This document shows positions 33,697 through 43,325 of a DNA stretch of 64,000 nucleotides, piece after piece. Under the pieces are notes generated by a model. The model ran no database searches. It was not told where the DNA came from and saw only the letters and a list, made by a program, of their open reading frames with translations. The stretch's first letter is position 1; every line of letters begins with the position of its first letter. The DNA comes from Psychrobacillus lasiicapitis (GTDB taxonomy: Bacteria; Bacillota; Bacilli; Bacillales_A; Planococcaceae): the NCBI RefSeq assembly GCF_006861795.1, contig NZ_VDGH01000002.1, positions 310,001-374,000 of the forward strand. Reading direction: 5' to 3'. A program made the position numbers and the translations under genes.

Positions 33697-34905
33697 ATGT
33701 TAACTTCTAAAAAAATAGTCGTTTGTGTTACTGGTGGAATTGCGGTATATAAAGCGGTTGCACTTGTAAGCAAGCTTTCTCAGGCTGGTGCCAATGTTAA
33801 AGTAATCATGACGAAATCGGCGATGGAATTTGTACAACCTCTAGCTTTTCAAGCGATGTCTAGAAATGATGTGTATTTTGATACATTCGATGAAAAAGAT
33901 TCTAGTGTGATTGCGCATATAGATTTAGCAGATTGGGCAGATTTGGTTATTGTGGCACCTGCAACTGCGAATGTAATCGGTAAGCTTGCGAATGGAATTG
34001 CAGATGATATGGTGACGACAACATTACTTGCGACTACTGCAAAGGTTTGGATTGCACCGGCGATGAATGTACATATGTATGAAAATGCAGCGGTTATACG
34101 AAATATCGACCAACTTTCAAAAGACGGATATTCATTCGTAGAGCCTTCTGAAGGTTTTTTAGCATGTGGTTATGTTGGAAAAGGCCGACTAGAGGAACCA
34201 GAAAAAATTGTGCAACTTGTGGAAGACTACTTCTCGCCGAAGGATTTACCGCTTAAAGGAAAGAAAGTCGTCGTAACTGCTGGTCCTACGAGAGAAAGAA
34301 TAGACCCTGTTCGCTTTTTGACGAACTTTTCTAGTGGGAAAATGGGCTATGCGATGGCAGAAGCTGCGTCTGATTTAGGTGCAGCAACGATTCTGATCTC
34401 TGGTCCTGTAAGTATTAATCCACCGTCCAATGTCAAACTTATTTCGGTAGAAAGTGCCAAAGAGATGTATGAAGCGGTTGTAGAGCAATTTGATAACGCT
34501 TCGATCGTTATTAAAACAGCAGCAGTTGCGGATTATAAACCGAAAGAAGTACATGACCGGAAGATGAAAAAGCAACCGGGGGAAGCGACGATTGTTTTAG
34601 AGCGAACAACGGATATTCTGGCAGCGCTTGGTGAAAGAAAAACAACTCAGTTATTAATAGGGTTTGCTGCAGAAACGAATGACGTCACCCATTATGCAAA
34701 AGGGAAGCTGGAAAAGAAAAATGCGGATTATATTGTCGCAAATGACGTTACAGAGGCAGGCTCAGGATTTGGTACGGATACGAATTCCGTTACATTAGTC
34801 GGGAAAAATGATGTGGAAATACATTTTGCTCATTTGCCTAAAAAAGAACTTGCTATTCAATTACTACAAACGATTATGAAATTAGAAACAGCTGAGTCAA
34901 AATGA
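33697..34905 (+). CDS. coaBC: bifunctional phosphopantothenoylcysteine decarboxylase/synthetase
   Basis: A 402-residue fusion that performs two steps of coenzyme A synthesis. The CoaC flavoprotein decarboxylase part (about 1-185) has TGGIAVYKA, the active-site His in IAHIDLADWADL, the PxMNxxM motif (PAMNVHM), and the clamp Cys in ACGYVGKGRL. The CoaB synthetase part (about 188-402) has VTAGPTRERIDPVRFLTN. It ends in ATGA overlap with priA. Function is certain from both intact active sites. Confidence 0.95.
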   Translation: MLTSKKIVVCVTGGIAVYKAVALVSKLSQAGANVKVIMTKSAMEFVQPLAFQAMSRNDVYFDTFDEKDSSVIAHIDLADWADLVIVAPATANVIGKLANGIADDMVTTTLLATTAKVWIAPAMNVHMYENAAVIRNIDQLSKDGYSFVEPSEGFLACGYVGKGRLEEPEKIVQLVEDYFSPKDLPLKGKKVVVTAGPTRERIDPVRFLTNFSSGKMGYAMAEAASDLGAATILISGPVSINPPSNVKLISVESAKEMYEAVVEQFDNASIVIKTAAVADYKPKEVHDRKMKKQPGEATIVLERTTDILAALGERKTTQLLIGFAAETNDVTHYAKGKLEKKNADYIVANDVTEAGSGFGTDTNSVTLVGKNDVEIHFAHLPKKELAIQLLQTIMKLETAESK

Positions 34906-37313
34906 TTGTAGAAGTAATTGTCGATGTTTCTGCCTATCCAATTGATCGCCCCTTTGACTACGTTGTGCCCGAAGAATTAGAGACCCTTGTTGAACGAGGA
35001 AGCCGAGTGCATGTTCCTTTTGGTCCTCGAAAAGTGCAAGGATTTATAACGAATATAAAAGAACAAACGGATTTGGATATATCGAAGTTAAAAGCCATTC
35101 ATTCTATTATTGATGTTGAGCCTGTAATGACGGAAGAGCTGTTGCAGTTATCTAAATGGCTGACAAATAAAACACTTTGCTATGAAATCGATGCCTTGCA
35201 GGTTATGCTTCCAGCGGCATTGCGTGCCACTTATAAGAAAAATATAAAGTTAGTCGATTCCTCTGCATTAGATGCTGATTTTTTAGCGCTCTTTGGCAAA
35301 AAAGAAGTTGTTTCTTATGAAGCTATTGAAAAAGCTGGCTTACTACGTGCAATGAAAAAGTACTTGTCAGATGGAGCTGTTCAATTAGAAACGGTTATTA
35401 AACAGCATGCCAAGGCAAAAACGATTGCGAAGTACAAAGTAACTGCAGATAAAGAATTTATCGTGGAGCAGTTAAACAGCTTAACCAAACAAGCAGTGAA
35501 GCAAAAAGAATTGATCGAATGGCTCTTAAAGCAAGAACAAACCTCTTTTACAATGAAACAATTGACTGAACTAGCAAATGCCACAAATAGTACGGTAAAA
35601 GCTATACTCGAAAAAGGCATTTTAGAAAAAGAAACGGAAGAAGTCTACCGTGAGATTACTTCCTTAGACTATCAGGATATAGACAAGCGATTTGAGCTAA
35701 CAGATGAACAGACAGAAGCGCTAACAAAGATAAATCATGCACAGGAGTATGCCGAAAACACCACATTTCTTTTACATGGTATTACCGGTAGTGGAAAAAC
35801 AGAAATCTATCTAAACGCCATCGAGCATTCTATTGTAAATGGAAAGCAAGCAATTATGCTTGTACCCGAAATTTCGTTGACACCTCAAATGACACGACGT
35901 TTCAAGCTGCGTTTTGGTGACCAGGTTGCAGTGATGCATAGCGGTTTATCTATCGGTGAAAAATACGATGAATGGCGGAAAATTTGGCGTGGAGAAGTAA
36001 AAGTGGTGGTCGGTGCTAGATCTGCTATTTTTGCTCCGTTCAAAGATCTAGGTATCATTATTTTAGATGAGGAACATGAGTCGACTTATAAACAGGACGA
36101 CAATCCAAGATACCATGCAAGAGATGTAGCGATTTGGCGAGGGGAATATCACCAATGCCCGGTTATTTTAGGAAGTGCTACACCTTCTCTTGAATCTTAC
36201 GCACGGGCATCTAAAGGAGTTTATTCTTTACTAAAATTGAAAATGCGTGCAAAAGAACAAGCGCTACCAACTGTTAATGTAGTCGATATGCGAGCAGAGC
36301 TGAAAAACGGCAATCGATCTATGTTCAGCGTGGACCTTGCAGATGCTGTAAGAGACAAGCTAGAGAAAAAAGAACAAATCGTGCTGTTTTTAAATAAACG
36401 AGGGTTTTCTTCCTTCGTCTTATGTCGAGACTGTGGAACGGTAGTGGAGTGTAAACAATGTGATATTTCCTTAACTTATCACCGCGCCGGTGAACAACTA
36501 AAATGCCATTATTGTGGACATGAAGAGCCGGTTCCAACTAAGTGTCCAGAATGTAATAGTGAGCATATCCGTTTCTTTGGCACTGGTACGCAAAAAGTGG
36601 AAGAAGAAATTGCGAAATTATTTCCGTATGCAAGAGTACTGCGAATGGATGTGGACACGACCAGAGCTAAAGGAGCGCATGAGCGAATTTTGAAGCAATT
36701 CGGGGACGGTGAAGCTGATATATTACTTGGCACACAAATGATTGCCAAGGGACTCGATTTCCCGAATATCACACTAGTAGGTGTGTTAAATGCTGATACG
36801 ACTCTCCATCTAGCAGATTTCCGAGCAGCGGAAAAAACGTTTCAATTGATGACCCAAGTTAGCGGAAGAGCTGGAAGACATGATAAAGAAGGACAAGTAT
36901 ATATACAAACGTATACGCCAGAGCATTATGCGATTGAATTATCTAAATCTCAACTTTATGAACCTTTTTATCATACGGAAATGCTCACGCGTAAACAGTA
37001 TGGGTATCCACCTTTCTACTATTTAACATTAGTGCAAGTAACACATGAGAATGTCCTGCTTGCTTCTGAATATGCAAAGCTTGCGACGGATTGGCTAAGA
37101 GCAAATTTATCGTCCACGACAATGGTCGTTGGACCTACCGCAAGTGCGATTAGTAAAATACAAAATAGATATCGTTACCAATGTTTGATAAAATACAAAA
37201 AAGAACCATTATTAATCGAAAAACTACAGCAATTAATAAAAATGTACCGTACGGATTGGATAAAAAAAGGCGTTATTTTGACGATTGATTTAGACCCTTC
37301 CACTATTATTTAA
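34902..37313 (+). CDS. priA: primosomal replication restart helicase PriA
   Basis: An 803-residue superfamily-2 3'-5' DNA helicase that reloads the replisome at collapsed forks. The N-terminal DNA-binding domain (about 1-105) is followed by Walker A GITGSGKTEIYL (about 289-300), Walker B DEEH and a zinc-binding insertion with paired CxxC sites (CRDCG, CKQC, CHYCG, CPEC at about 515-555). The C-terminal helicase motifs include GTQMIAKGLDFPN and QVSGRAGR. The start overlaps coaBC by 4 nt. Confidence 0.95.
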   Translation: MIVEVIVDVSAYPIDRPFDYVVPEELETLVERGSRVHVPFGPRKVQGFITNIKEQTDLDISKLKAIHSIIDVEPVMTEELLQLSKWLTNKTLCYEIDALQVMLPAALRATYKKNIKLVDSSALDADFLALFGKKEVVSYEAIEKAGLLRAMKKYLSDGAVQLETVIKQHAKAKTIAKYKVTADKEFIVEQLNSLTKQAVKQKELIEWLLKQEQTSFTMKQLTELANATNSTVKAILEKGILEKETEEVYREITSLDYQDIDKRFELTDEQTEALTKINHAQEYAENTTFLLHGITGSGKTEIYLNAIEHSIVNGKQAIMLVPEISLTPQMTRRFKLRFGDQVAVMHSGLSIGEKYDEWRKIWRGEVKVVVGARSAIFAPFKDLGIIILDEEHESTYKQDDNPRYHARDVAIWRGEYHQCPVILGSATPSLESYARASKGVYSLLKLKMRAKEQALPTVNVVDMRAELKNGNRSMFSVDLADAVRDKLEKKEQIVLFLNKRGFSSFVLCRDCGTVVECKQCDISLTYHRAGEQLKCHYCGHEEPVPTKCPECNSEHIRFFGTGTQKVEEEIAKLFPYARVLRMDVDTTRAKGAHERILKQFGDGEADILLGTQMIAKGLDFPNITLVGVLNADTTLHLADFRAAEKTFQLMTQVSGRAGRHDKEGQVYIQTYTPEHYAIELSKSQLYEPFYHTEMLTRKQYGYPPFYYLTLVQVTHENVLLASEYAKLATDWLRANLSSTTMVVGPTASAISKIQNRYRYQCLIKYKKEPLLIEKLQQLIKMYRTDWIKKGVILTIDLDPSTII

Positions 37314-37527
37314 TTTTACTTTCGCAAACAAAACGCTGAATAAAGGAATTCTGGCTAAGAACGCCGCGTCCTGCGGCAACGCCTGAGTGACCTACATCCT
37401 GTAGGCATAATGCCTCCGGCGGATGTCACAAATTTTGAAAGGAGTTAATTGAGCCCAAAGCACAATTCAAAATTTGGACGCAATTACGCCGAGGCGAAAT
37501 TGATTAAGTTTGAAATGAGGAAATGAC
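37314..37527. repeat. hairpin-dense GC-rich repeat between priA and def
   Basis: A run of local palindromes unlike the flanking sequence: GCCGC/GCGGC (37363-37377), CCTACA/TGTAGG (37391-37405), an 11-bp perfect pair CAAATTTTGAA (37429-37439) with TTCAAAATTTG (37466-37476), and CAATTACGCC/GGCGAAATTG (37481-37502). No reading frame is plausible. It resembles dispersed intergenic repeats of Planococcaceae; copies elsewhere cannot be checked here. def has its own ribosome site ATGAGG just beyond. Confidence 0.6.
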
Positions 37528-38016
37528 ATGGCAATTTTACCAATAGTTACACACCCAAATGAAATACTGACGACGAAATGTCGCGAAGTAGAGGTTTTTG
37601 ACGCAAAGTTAGCGACATTATTAGATGATATGTATGACACGATGATTGCTTCTGACGGAATAGGAATCGCAGCCCCACAAGTTGGAGAGACGATTCAAGT
37701 AGCAATTGTTGACCTTGGGGAAGGGCAAGAAGTAATCGAAATGATTAACCCGGAAGTCGTAGAAGTAGGTGGATCTGAAATAGAAGTGGAAGGTTGTTTA
37801 AGTTTTCCTGATCTTTATGGGGAGGTAGAACGTCCTTTTTATGTAAAAGTGGAAGCGCAAGATCGAGATGGTGCTTTGTATGAACTAGAGGCAGAGGACT
37901 ATGAAGCACGAGCTATTTTACATGAAATCGATCACCTACATGGCGTTTTGTTTACTTCCAAAGTTATTCGATATGTAGATTTAGAGGAATTAGAGAATGA
38001 GGAGGAAGAAGCATGA
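37528..38016 (+). CDS. def: peptide deformylase
   Basis: A 162-residue metal enzyme that removes the N-formyl group from nascent proteins. All three motifs are present: GIGIAAPQ (44-51), EGCLS (88-92, metal ligand Cys90) and HEIDH (132-136). It is of the short type 1 (DefA-like). It pairs functionally with fmt, whose start overlaps its stop as ATGA. It is separated from priA by the repeat region. Confidence 0.96.
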   Translation: MAILPIVTHPNEILTTKCREVEVFDAKLATLLDDMYDTMIASDGIGIAAPQVGETIQVAIVDLGEGQEVIEMINPEVVEVGGSEIEVEGCLSFPDLYGEVERPFYVKVEAQDRDGALYELEAEDYEARAILHEIDHLHGVLFTSKVIRYVDLEELENEEEEA

Positions 38017-38954
38017 CAAATATTGTTTTCATGGGGACACCTGCATTTTCAGCGCCAATACTACGAATGCTTGTCGAAGAAGGCTATAACGTACTAGCGG
38101 TAGTGACACAGCCGGATCGACCAGTCGGCAGAAAAAAGGTATTAACAGCTCCTCCTGTTAAAGAAGAAGCTGTTAAACTGGGGCTTCCAGTAATCCAACC
38201 GACTAAGTTAAAAGGATCAGCAGAATTGGAAGAAATTATTGCGTTAAACCCCGATTTAATCGTCACAGCTGCTTTTGGACAACTATTACCGAAAGAATTA
38301 CTTGATGCACCGGAACTTGGCTGTATTAATGTACATGCTTCGCTATTACCAGCATATCGCGGAGGGGCACCGATTCATCAAGCAATTATTGATGGGCAAG
38401 ACAAAACGGGCGTAACGATTATGTATATGGAAGAAAAACTAGACGCTGGGGATATTATTTCACAAAGCGAAATCCCGATTGCCCATACAGATGATACAGG
38501 CTTCCTTTTTGAAAAGTTAAGCAAGGTTGGCTCTGATTTATTGAAAGAAACTTTACCATCCATCATTTCGAAAACTAATAATCGAATACAGCAAGATGAG
38601 TCTCAAGTAACATTTGCTAGAAATATATCACGCGAGCAAGAGAGAATCGATTGGAACAAATCGGCCCTTGATATACACAACCAAATCCGTGGTTTGCATC
38701 CATGGCCTGTAGCGTATACAACGCTTGAAGGACAAACAGTAAAAGTGTGGAAAGCAGACACGATACAGGTAAAGACAAAAGAATTACCAGGAACGGTTGT
38801 GAAAATTGAATCGGATTATTTTGTTGTACAAACAGGCTTGGAAGAAGCAATTCGAATAAATGAATTACAGCCAGCTGGAAAGAAGAAAATGTCCGCAGAA
38901 GATTATTTGCGTGGCGTTGGTTCGAAATTGCGAATAGGGGATATTTTTGAATGA
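38013..38954 (+). CDS. fmt: methionyl-tRNA formyltransferase
   Basis: A 313-residue enzyme that formylates initiator Met-tRNA using 10-formyl-THF. The catalytic region shows VHASLLPAYRGGAPIHQAII (residues near 107-126), containing the Asn-His-Asp site's His and the SLLPxxRG signature. The C-terminal OB-like tRNA-binding domain is at about 205-313. It overlaps def and rsmB by 4 nt on each side, so it is tightly coupled. Confidence 0.96.
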   Translation: MTNIVFMGTPAFSAPILRMLVEEGYNVLAVVTQPDRPVGRKKVLTAPPVKEEAVKLGLPVIQPTKLKGSAELEEIIALNPDLIVTAAFGQLLPKELLDAPELGCINVHASLLPAYRGGAPIHQAIIDGQDKTGVTIMYMEEKLDAGDIISQSEIPIAHTDDTGFLFEKLSKVGSDLLKETLPSIISKTNNRIQQDESQVTFARNISREQERIDWNKSALDIHNQIRGLHPWPVAYTTLEGQTVKVWKADTIQVKTKELPGTVVKIESDYFVVQTGLEEAIRINELQPAGKKKMSAEDYLRGVGSKLRIGDIFE

Positions 38955-40300
38955 CAAAAAAACAAGAAAAAATTTGGACAGGTAATGTCCGGGACGCAGC
39001 ACTCAATATACTAATGGCGGTCGAAAAGCAACAAGCATATAGCAACTTGTTATTACATCAGACGATTGAAAAATATAAAATCGATGATAAAGACCGCGCG
39101 TTATTAACCGAGTTAACCTATGGAACGCTCCAATATAAAATGACATTAGACTATTATTTGGAGCCATTTATTAAAGGGAAGTTAGATGATTGGGTTAAGC
39201 AATTACTGCGCCTTTCTTTATATCAGATTCATTACTTATCTCGAATTCCAGATCATGCAGCGGTAAATGAGGCAGTGAATATCGCGAAAAGAAGAGGTCA
39301 TAAAGGAATTTCAGGAGCCGTAAATGGTATTCTTCGTTCTATTTTAAGAGAAGGTGTCCGTTCAACAGAAGAGATAAAAGATGAATTGGAGCGACTTTCA
39401 ATTGAAACAAGTCATCCACTTTGGATGGTAAAACGATTCGTTTCCGAATACGGATTTGAAACAACAGCGAAAATGTTAAAGGAAAATAATGAGCAACCTG
39501 TCACTACACTTCGTGTGAATTTATTTAAACGTACAGTAGAACAAGTGCTACATTTATATACTCAAGAAGGATACGTCGTGGCTCGTAGTGAAGTAATCCC
39601 TGAATGTATTTATTTGTTTAATGCGCAAGCGGCGAAAACGACTGCTTTTGAGAAAGGTTTCGTTACGATTCAAGATGAAAGCTCGATGATACCTGCTTAT
39701 GCACTTCAAGCAGAACCAGGTATGACGGTGCTAGATATGTGTTCAGCTCCCGGTGGGAAAACGACGCATATCGCAGAGAAAATGCGTAATACTGGTAAAC
39801 TTGTAGCAATGGATATTCATGAACATAAGTTAAAGCTAGTAAAAGAAAATGCTGCTAGACTCGGCTTCGATTTTATCGAAACGATGCAAATGGATGGTCG
39901 TAAATCTTCAGAGGCATTTCCAAAAGAATCATTTGACCGTATATTGGTCGATGCTCCATGTAGTGGTTTAGGTGTCATGAAGCGTAAGCCGGATATTAAA
40001 TACACGAAAAATGTAAAAGATTTTGCAACGCTTAAGCCAATTCAGCTAAAACTTTTAGATGAGGCCTATACACTGTTAAAGCGAGATGGACTTTTAGTGT
40101 ATAGCACTTGTACGGTAGACCGGGAAGAAAATGAAGGAACAGCCAAGTTATTTTTAGAAGCTCATCCTGATATGGAACTACAGCCTTTCCCTAACGTTAT
40201 TTCAAGTATTAAAGAACAAGAACAGGAAGGAATGCTCCAACTTTTCCCGCAAGATTTAAAAAGTGATGGATTTTTTGTTTCAATTTTCAAGAAGAAGTAA
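38951..40300 (+). CDS. rsmB: 16S rRNA (cytosine-967-C5) methyltransferase
   Basis: A 449-residue SAM-dependent rRNA methyltransferase. An N-terminal NusB-like RNA-binding domain (about 8-135) precedes the catalytic domain. DMCSAPGGKTTHIAEKM is the SAM-binding motif I, the DAPCSGLG block gives the motif-IV catalytic Cys, and STCTVDREENE gives the motif-VI Cys nucleophile. In B. subtilis rlmN follows directly; here a GC-rich repeat follows instead. Confidence 0.94.
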   Translation: MTKKQEKIWTGNVRDAALNILMAVEKQQAYSNLLLHQTIEKYKIDDKDRALLTELTYGTLQYKMTLDYYLEPFIKGKLDDWVKQLLRLSLYQIHYLSRIPDHAAVNEAVNIAKRRGHKGISGAVNGILRSILREGVRSTEEIKDELERLSIETSHPLWMVKRFVSEYGFETTAKMLKENNEQPVTTLRVNLFKRTVEQVLHLYTQEGYVVARSEVIPECIYLFNAQAAKTTAFEKGFVTIQDESSMIPAYALQAEPGMTVLDMCSAPGGKTTHIAEKMRNTGKLVAMDIHEHKLKLVKENAARLGFDFIETMQMDGRKSSEAFPKESFDRILVDAPCSGLGVMKRKPDIKYTKNVKDFATLKPIQLKLLDEAYTLLKRDGLLVYSTCTVDREENEGTAKLFLEAHPDMELQPFPNVISSIKEQEQEGMLQLFPQDLKSDGFFVSIFKKK

Positions 40301-40578
40301 GATTCTTAAAGGAAAAAAAAATTTACTAAGTATCGATCCAGTTGCAACGCCTTGCCCCTCGGGGTCAAATGTGAAAAAGCTGCTCCTGCGCAAAGCTCGT
40401 CGCAAACAAAATCGCTTGTGGTGGCTGGGGAGCTGCCCCCTTGGCCCGCACGATGCGGGTTATGTCTGCTTTGCCACACGATGTGGCGTACTCTGCAGAC
40501 CTACCCCAACCCTATTTGTCTGTCGGGGCAGACATAGGCGCTTACACTTTTCTTAATCTAAAAGAGGTGATGGAAGAA
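40301..40578. repeat. GC-rich multi-hairpin intergenic repeat between rsmB and prpC
   Basis: A strongly GC-rich island with at least five local hairpins: GCCCC/GGGGT (40353-40365), GGGG/CCCC (40427-40439), CCCGCA-CGA-TGCGGG (40444-40458), GCCACA-CGA-TGTGGC (40473-40487), and TGTCTG/CAGACA (40517-40534). Two share the same CGA loop. Long frames across it are compositional artefacts. It occupies the position of rlmN in B. subtilis. A structured RNA or a dispersed repeat element is possible. Confidence 0.6.
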
Positions 40579-41316
40579 ATGAAGTTCGTTGTTGAAACTG
40601 ATGTTGGCTTGAAGAGGACGGTCAATGAGGACCGGGTGGATGTATTTGTCCGCGACGATCATCGAATACTTGCCGTTGTTGCTGACGGTATGGGGGGGCA
40701 TAATGCGGGAGATGTGGCAAGTGAGTTAGCGATATCTGAGTTCAAAAAGTATTTTACGACCTATAACCCCACTGTAATAAAAGCAAAAGATTGGCTCACT
40801 TATACATTCCAATCGATTAACCAATCCATTGCTAGACATTCCGCAATGAATGCTGGGTGCGAAGGAATGGGAACTACATTAATTGCTGGCTTATTTGAAA
40901 AGCAAAAAGGAATCGTTGCACATGTCGGCGATAGTCGGGTTTATCAAATTACAAAGGAAAAAGTGAATCAAATAACACGAGACCATTCTTATGTAAATGT
41001 ATTAATTGATTCAGGAGAAATTAGTGAGGAACAGGCAAAAACACATCCAAAGAAAAATGTATTGATGAAAGCAGTTGGTACTGAACCAACCATCCAACCT
41101 GATTTTTACGAAGTTGAATTTGTTCCTAATTCTTATTTTCTTTTTTGTTCAGATGGATTAAGTAATAAATTAACCGAAGACTTTATGCAATCTCTCCTCT
41201 ACTCGGATAAAACGCTCCAAGAAAAGGCGAGTCAATTAGTGAAGGAAGCTAATCAATCTGGTGGGGAAGATAATATTTCATTAGTCTTATTATCAAATAA
41301 TGAAGAGGAGGTGTAA
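40579..41316 (+). CDS. prpC: PP2C-family protein serine/threonine phosphatase PrpC
   Basis: A 245-residue PPM/PP2C phosphatase that reverses phosphorylation by PrkC. Metal-binding motifs are visible: TDVGLKRTVNEDRV near the start, VVADGMGGHNAGDVAS (about 37-52), HVGDSRVYQI, and SGGEDNISLVLL near the end. The ATG at 40579 is preferred because AAAGAGGTG lies upstream and the family's N-terminus begins there; a longer frame from 40441 runs into the GC-rich repeat. It is followed 2 nt later by prkC. Confidence 0.95.
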   Translation: MKFVVETDVGLKRTVNEDRVDVFVRDDHRILAVVADGMGGHNAGDVASELAISEFKKYFTTYNPTVIKAKDWLTYTFQSINQSIARHSAMNAGCEGMGTTLIAGLFEKQKGIVAHVGDSRVYQITKEKVNQITRDHSYVNVLIDSGEISEEQAKTHPKKNVLMKAVGTEPTIQPDFYEVEFVPNSYFLFCSDGLSNKLTEDFMQSLLYSDKTLQEKASQLVKEANQSGGEDNISLVLLSNNEEEV

Positions 41317-41318
41317 GG

Positions 41319-43313
41319 ATGTTAATAGGCAAACGAATTAGCGGCAGATACAAATTGCTTGAAATGATAGGTGGAGGCGGCATGTCCAATGTATATTTGG
41401 CGCATGACATGATTTTGGACCGCGATGTGGCAATCAAAATTTTACGCTACGATTTTTCCAATGAAGAAGAATTACACCGTCGTTTCCAACGCGAAGCATT
41501 ATCTGCAACAAGCCTTACACACCCCAATATAGTGAATATATATGATGTAGGGGAAGATGGCGATATACATTATATTGTCATGGAGTATGTAAAAGGAGAA
41601 ACATTAAAACAATACATACAACGGAATGCTCCGGTTTCACCTAAAAAATCAGTAACGATTATGAGACAGCTTACTTCCGCTATTGCTAATGCACATAATA
41701 ATCATATAATTCACCGAGATGTTAAACCTCAAAATATATTGTTGGATGAAGAGGAAAATATTAAAATTACGGACTTTGGAATTGCAATGGCCCTTAGTGC
41801 AACTTCGTTCACACAGACAAATTCTGTGTTAGGAACGGTGCATTATTTATCTCCCGAACAAGCACGTGGGGGAACGGCTACGAACCAATCCGACATTTAT
41901 GCATTAGGGATTGTATTGTTTGAGCTACTTACCGGACAACTCCCATTTTCGGGAGAATCTGCTGTATCTATTGCACTAAAGCACTTGCAGTCGGAAACGC
42001 CCTCTATTCGTGCGATTAATCCTGCAATACCGCAAAGCTTAGAAAATGTTGTTTTAAAGGCAACTGCAAAAGATCAAAAGAATCGATATCGCACTGCAGA
42101 AGATATGGAAGCAGATTTAGCAACTGCTCTATCACCCGAAAGAGCGGAAGAACCAAAGTTTGTTGTAGCATTGGATGATGATGCAACGAAGATTTTACCG
42201 GTTATTAAAGAACCTGTTTCTTTTGAAGAAGTTTCGGAAACAAAAAAGATTCCTGTCGCAACTGAAACAGGGGGAGTAGAAGAAGTAAAACCGAAGAAAA
42301 AGGGGAAAAAAAGAAAGATAATTGGCGCTATAATAGCAAGCATCGTAGTGCTTGCACTGCTAGTTATTATCGTATTCCCTGGATTATTTAAGCCGAAAAA
42401 AATTGAAGTGCCAGATGTATCCAAGCTAGAGGTTGACCTAGCCATAGAACAGCTAGAAGCAGAAGGGTTCAAAATTGGTGAACAAACACTAGAATTTTCC
42501 GAAGATATTGAAGAGGATCACGTCATTCGGACAACACCTGAAGCAGGTAAAATGCGGGACAAAGATACAGAAATACATTTGTTTGTCTCATCTGGTAAAG
42601 AAACCTCTGCGATTAGTGATTATACAGGTCACGATATAGATCAAGTGAAAACTTTACTACAAAATCAAGGATTACGTAATATTGACGTAGAAGAAAAATT
42701 CAATTCAGAACCTGTAGGGACTATTTTAGAGCAAAATCCAGCTGGTGGTACTGAAATTATTCCAGCAGAAACGGATCTAGTTTTTGTCGTAAGTAAAGGT
42801 CCTGACCTAAGAACGGTAAATGATCTAACAAATTACAATGAAAAAGCATTAAAGGATACGGAAAAGTCTTCAGGTTTTAAAATTCAAATAGCTGGGAAAG
42901 AAAACTCTGATAGTATTCAAAAAGGGAATGTTATTAGTCAAGATCCAAAACCGAATGCCAAAGTAGCACCAGGCAGTACAATCAAAGTCGTCATTTCGGA
43001 CGGACCGAAAGCAAAGCCGACTAAATACTATGCCAAAACAGTTACAATTCCATATACGCAACCAAATCCAAATGAAGAAGACGCTGAGGATGAACAAGAG
43101 GAAGAAGAAATAGAAGTGCAACCACAAGTTGTACGTATTTATATACAAGACAAAACAAGAACACTGGAAGAGCCAGCAGAGGAGTTTGTTTTAACCGAAA
43201 CGACACAAAAACAACTTAAATTTGAAATTAGTGAAGGACAAAAAGCAGTCTATCGTATTCTGGTGAATTCAAATGTAATCGTAGATGAAACGATTGCTTA
43301 TGACGATATATAA
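41319..43313 (+). CDS. prkC: PASTA-domain Hanks-type Ser/Thr kinase PrkC
   Basis: A 664-residue membrane kinase that senses muropeptides and, in spores, triggers germination (known for B. subtilis PrkC). The kinase domain (about 10-270) has the Gly-rich loop IGGGGMSNVY, Lys40, HRD (132-134), DFG (152-154) and a Thr/Ser-rich activation loop (161-172). A single transmembrane helix lies at about 334-357, followed by three extracellular PASTA repeats (about 361-565) and a Glu-rich C-terminal region with an extra beta domain. It forms a unit with its phosphatase. Confidence 0.96.
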   Translation: MLIGKRISGRYKLLEMIGGGGMSNVYLAHDMILDRDVAIKILRYDFSNEEELHRRFQREALSATSLTHPNIVNIYDVGEDGDIHYIVMEYVKGETLKQYIQRNAPVSPKKSVTIMRQLTSAIANAHNNHIIHRDVKPQNILLDEEENIKITDFGIAMALSATSFTQTNSVLGTVHYLSPEQARGGTATNQSDIYALGIVLFELLTGQLPFSGESAVSIALKHLQSETPSIRAINPAIPQSLENVVLKATAKDQKNRYRTAEDMEADLATALSPERAEEPKFVVALDDDATKILPVIKEPVSFEEVSETKKIPVATETGGVEEVKPKKKGKKRKIIGAIIASIVVLALLVIIVFPGLFKPKKIEVPDVSKLEVDLAIEQLEAEGFKIGEQTLEFSEDIEEDHVIRTTPEAGKMRDKDTEIHLFVSSGKETSAISDYTGHDIDQVKTLLQNQGLRNIDVEEKFNSEPVGTILEQNPAGGTEIIPAETDLVFVVSKGPDLRTVNDLTNYNEKALKDTEKSSGFKIQIAGKENSDSIQKGNVISQDPKPNAKVAPGSTIKVVISDGPKAKPTKYYAKTVTIPYTQPNPNEEDAEDEQEEEEIEVQPQVVRIYIQDKTRTLEEPAEEFVLTETTQKQLKFEISEGQKAVYRILVNSNVIVDETIAYDDI

Positions 43314-43325
43314 AGGAGGCTTCGG

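Noticed and set aside
40263-40556. Long plus-strand frames across the rsmB-prpC gap
   Set aside because: They run through GC-rich hairpins, lack ribosome sites and read as Cys/Arg/Pro-rich artefacts.
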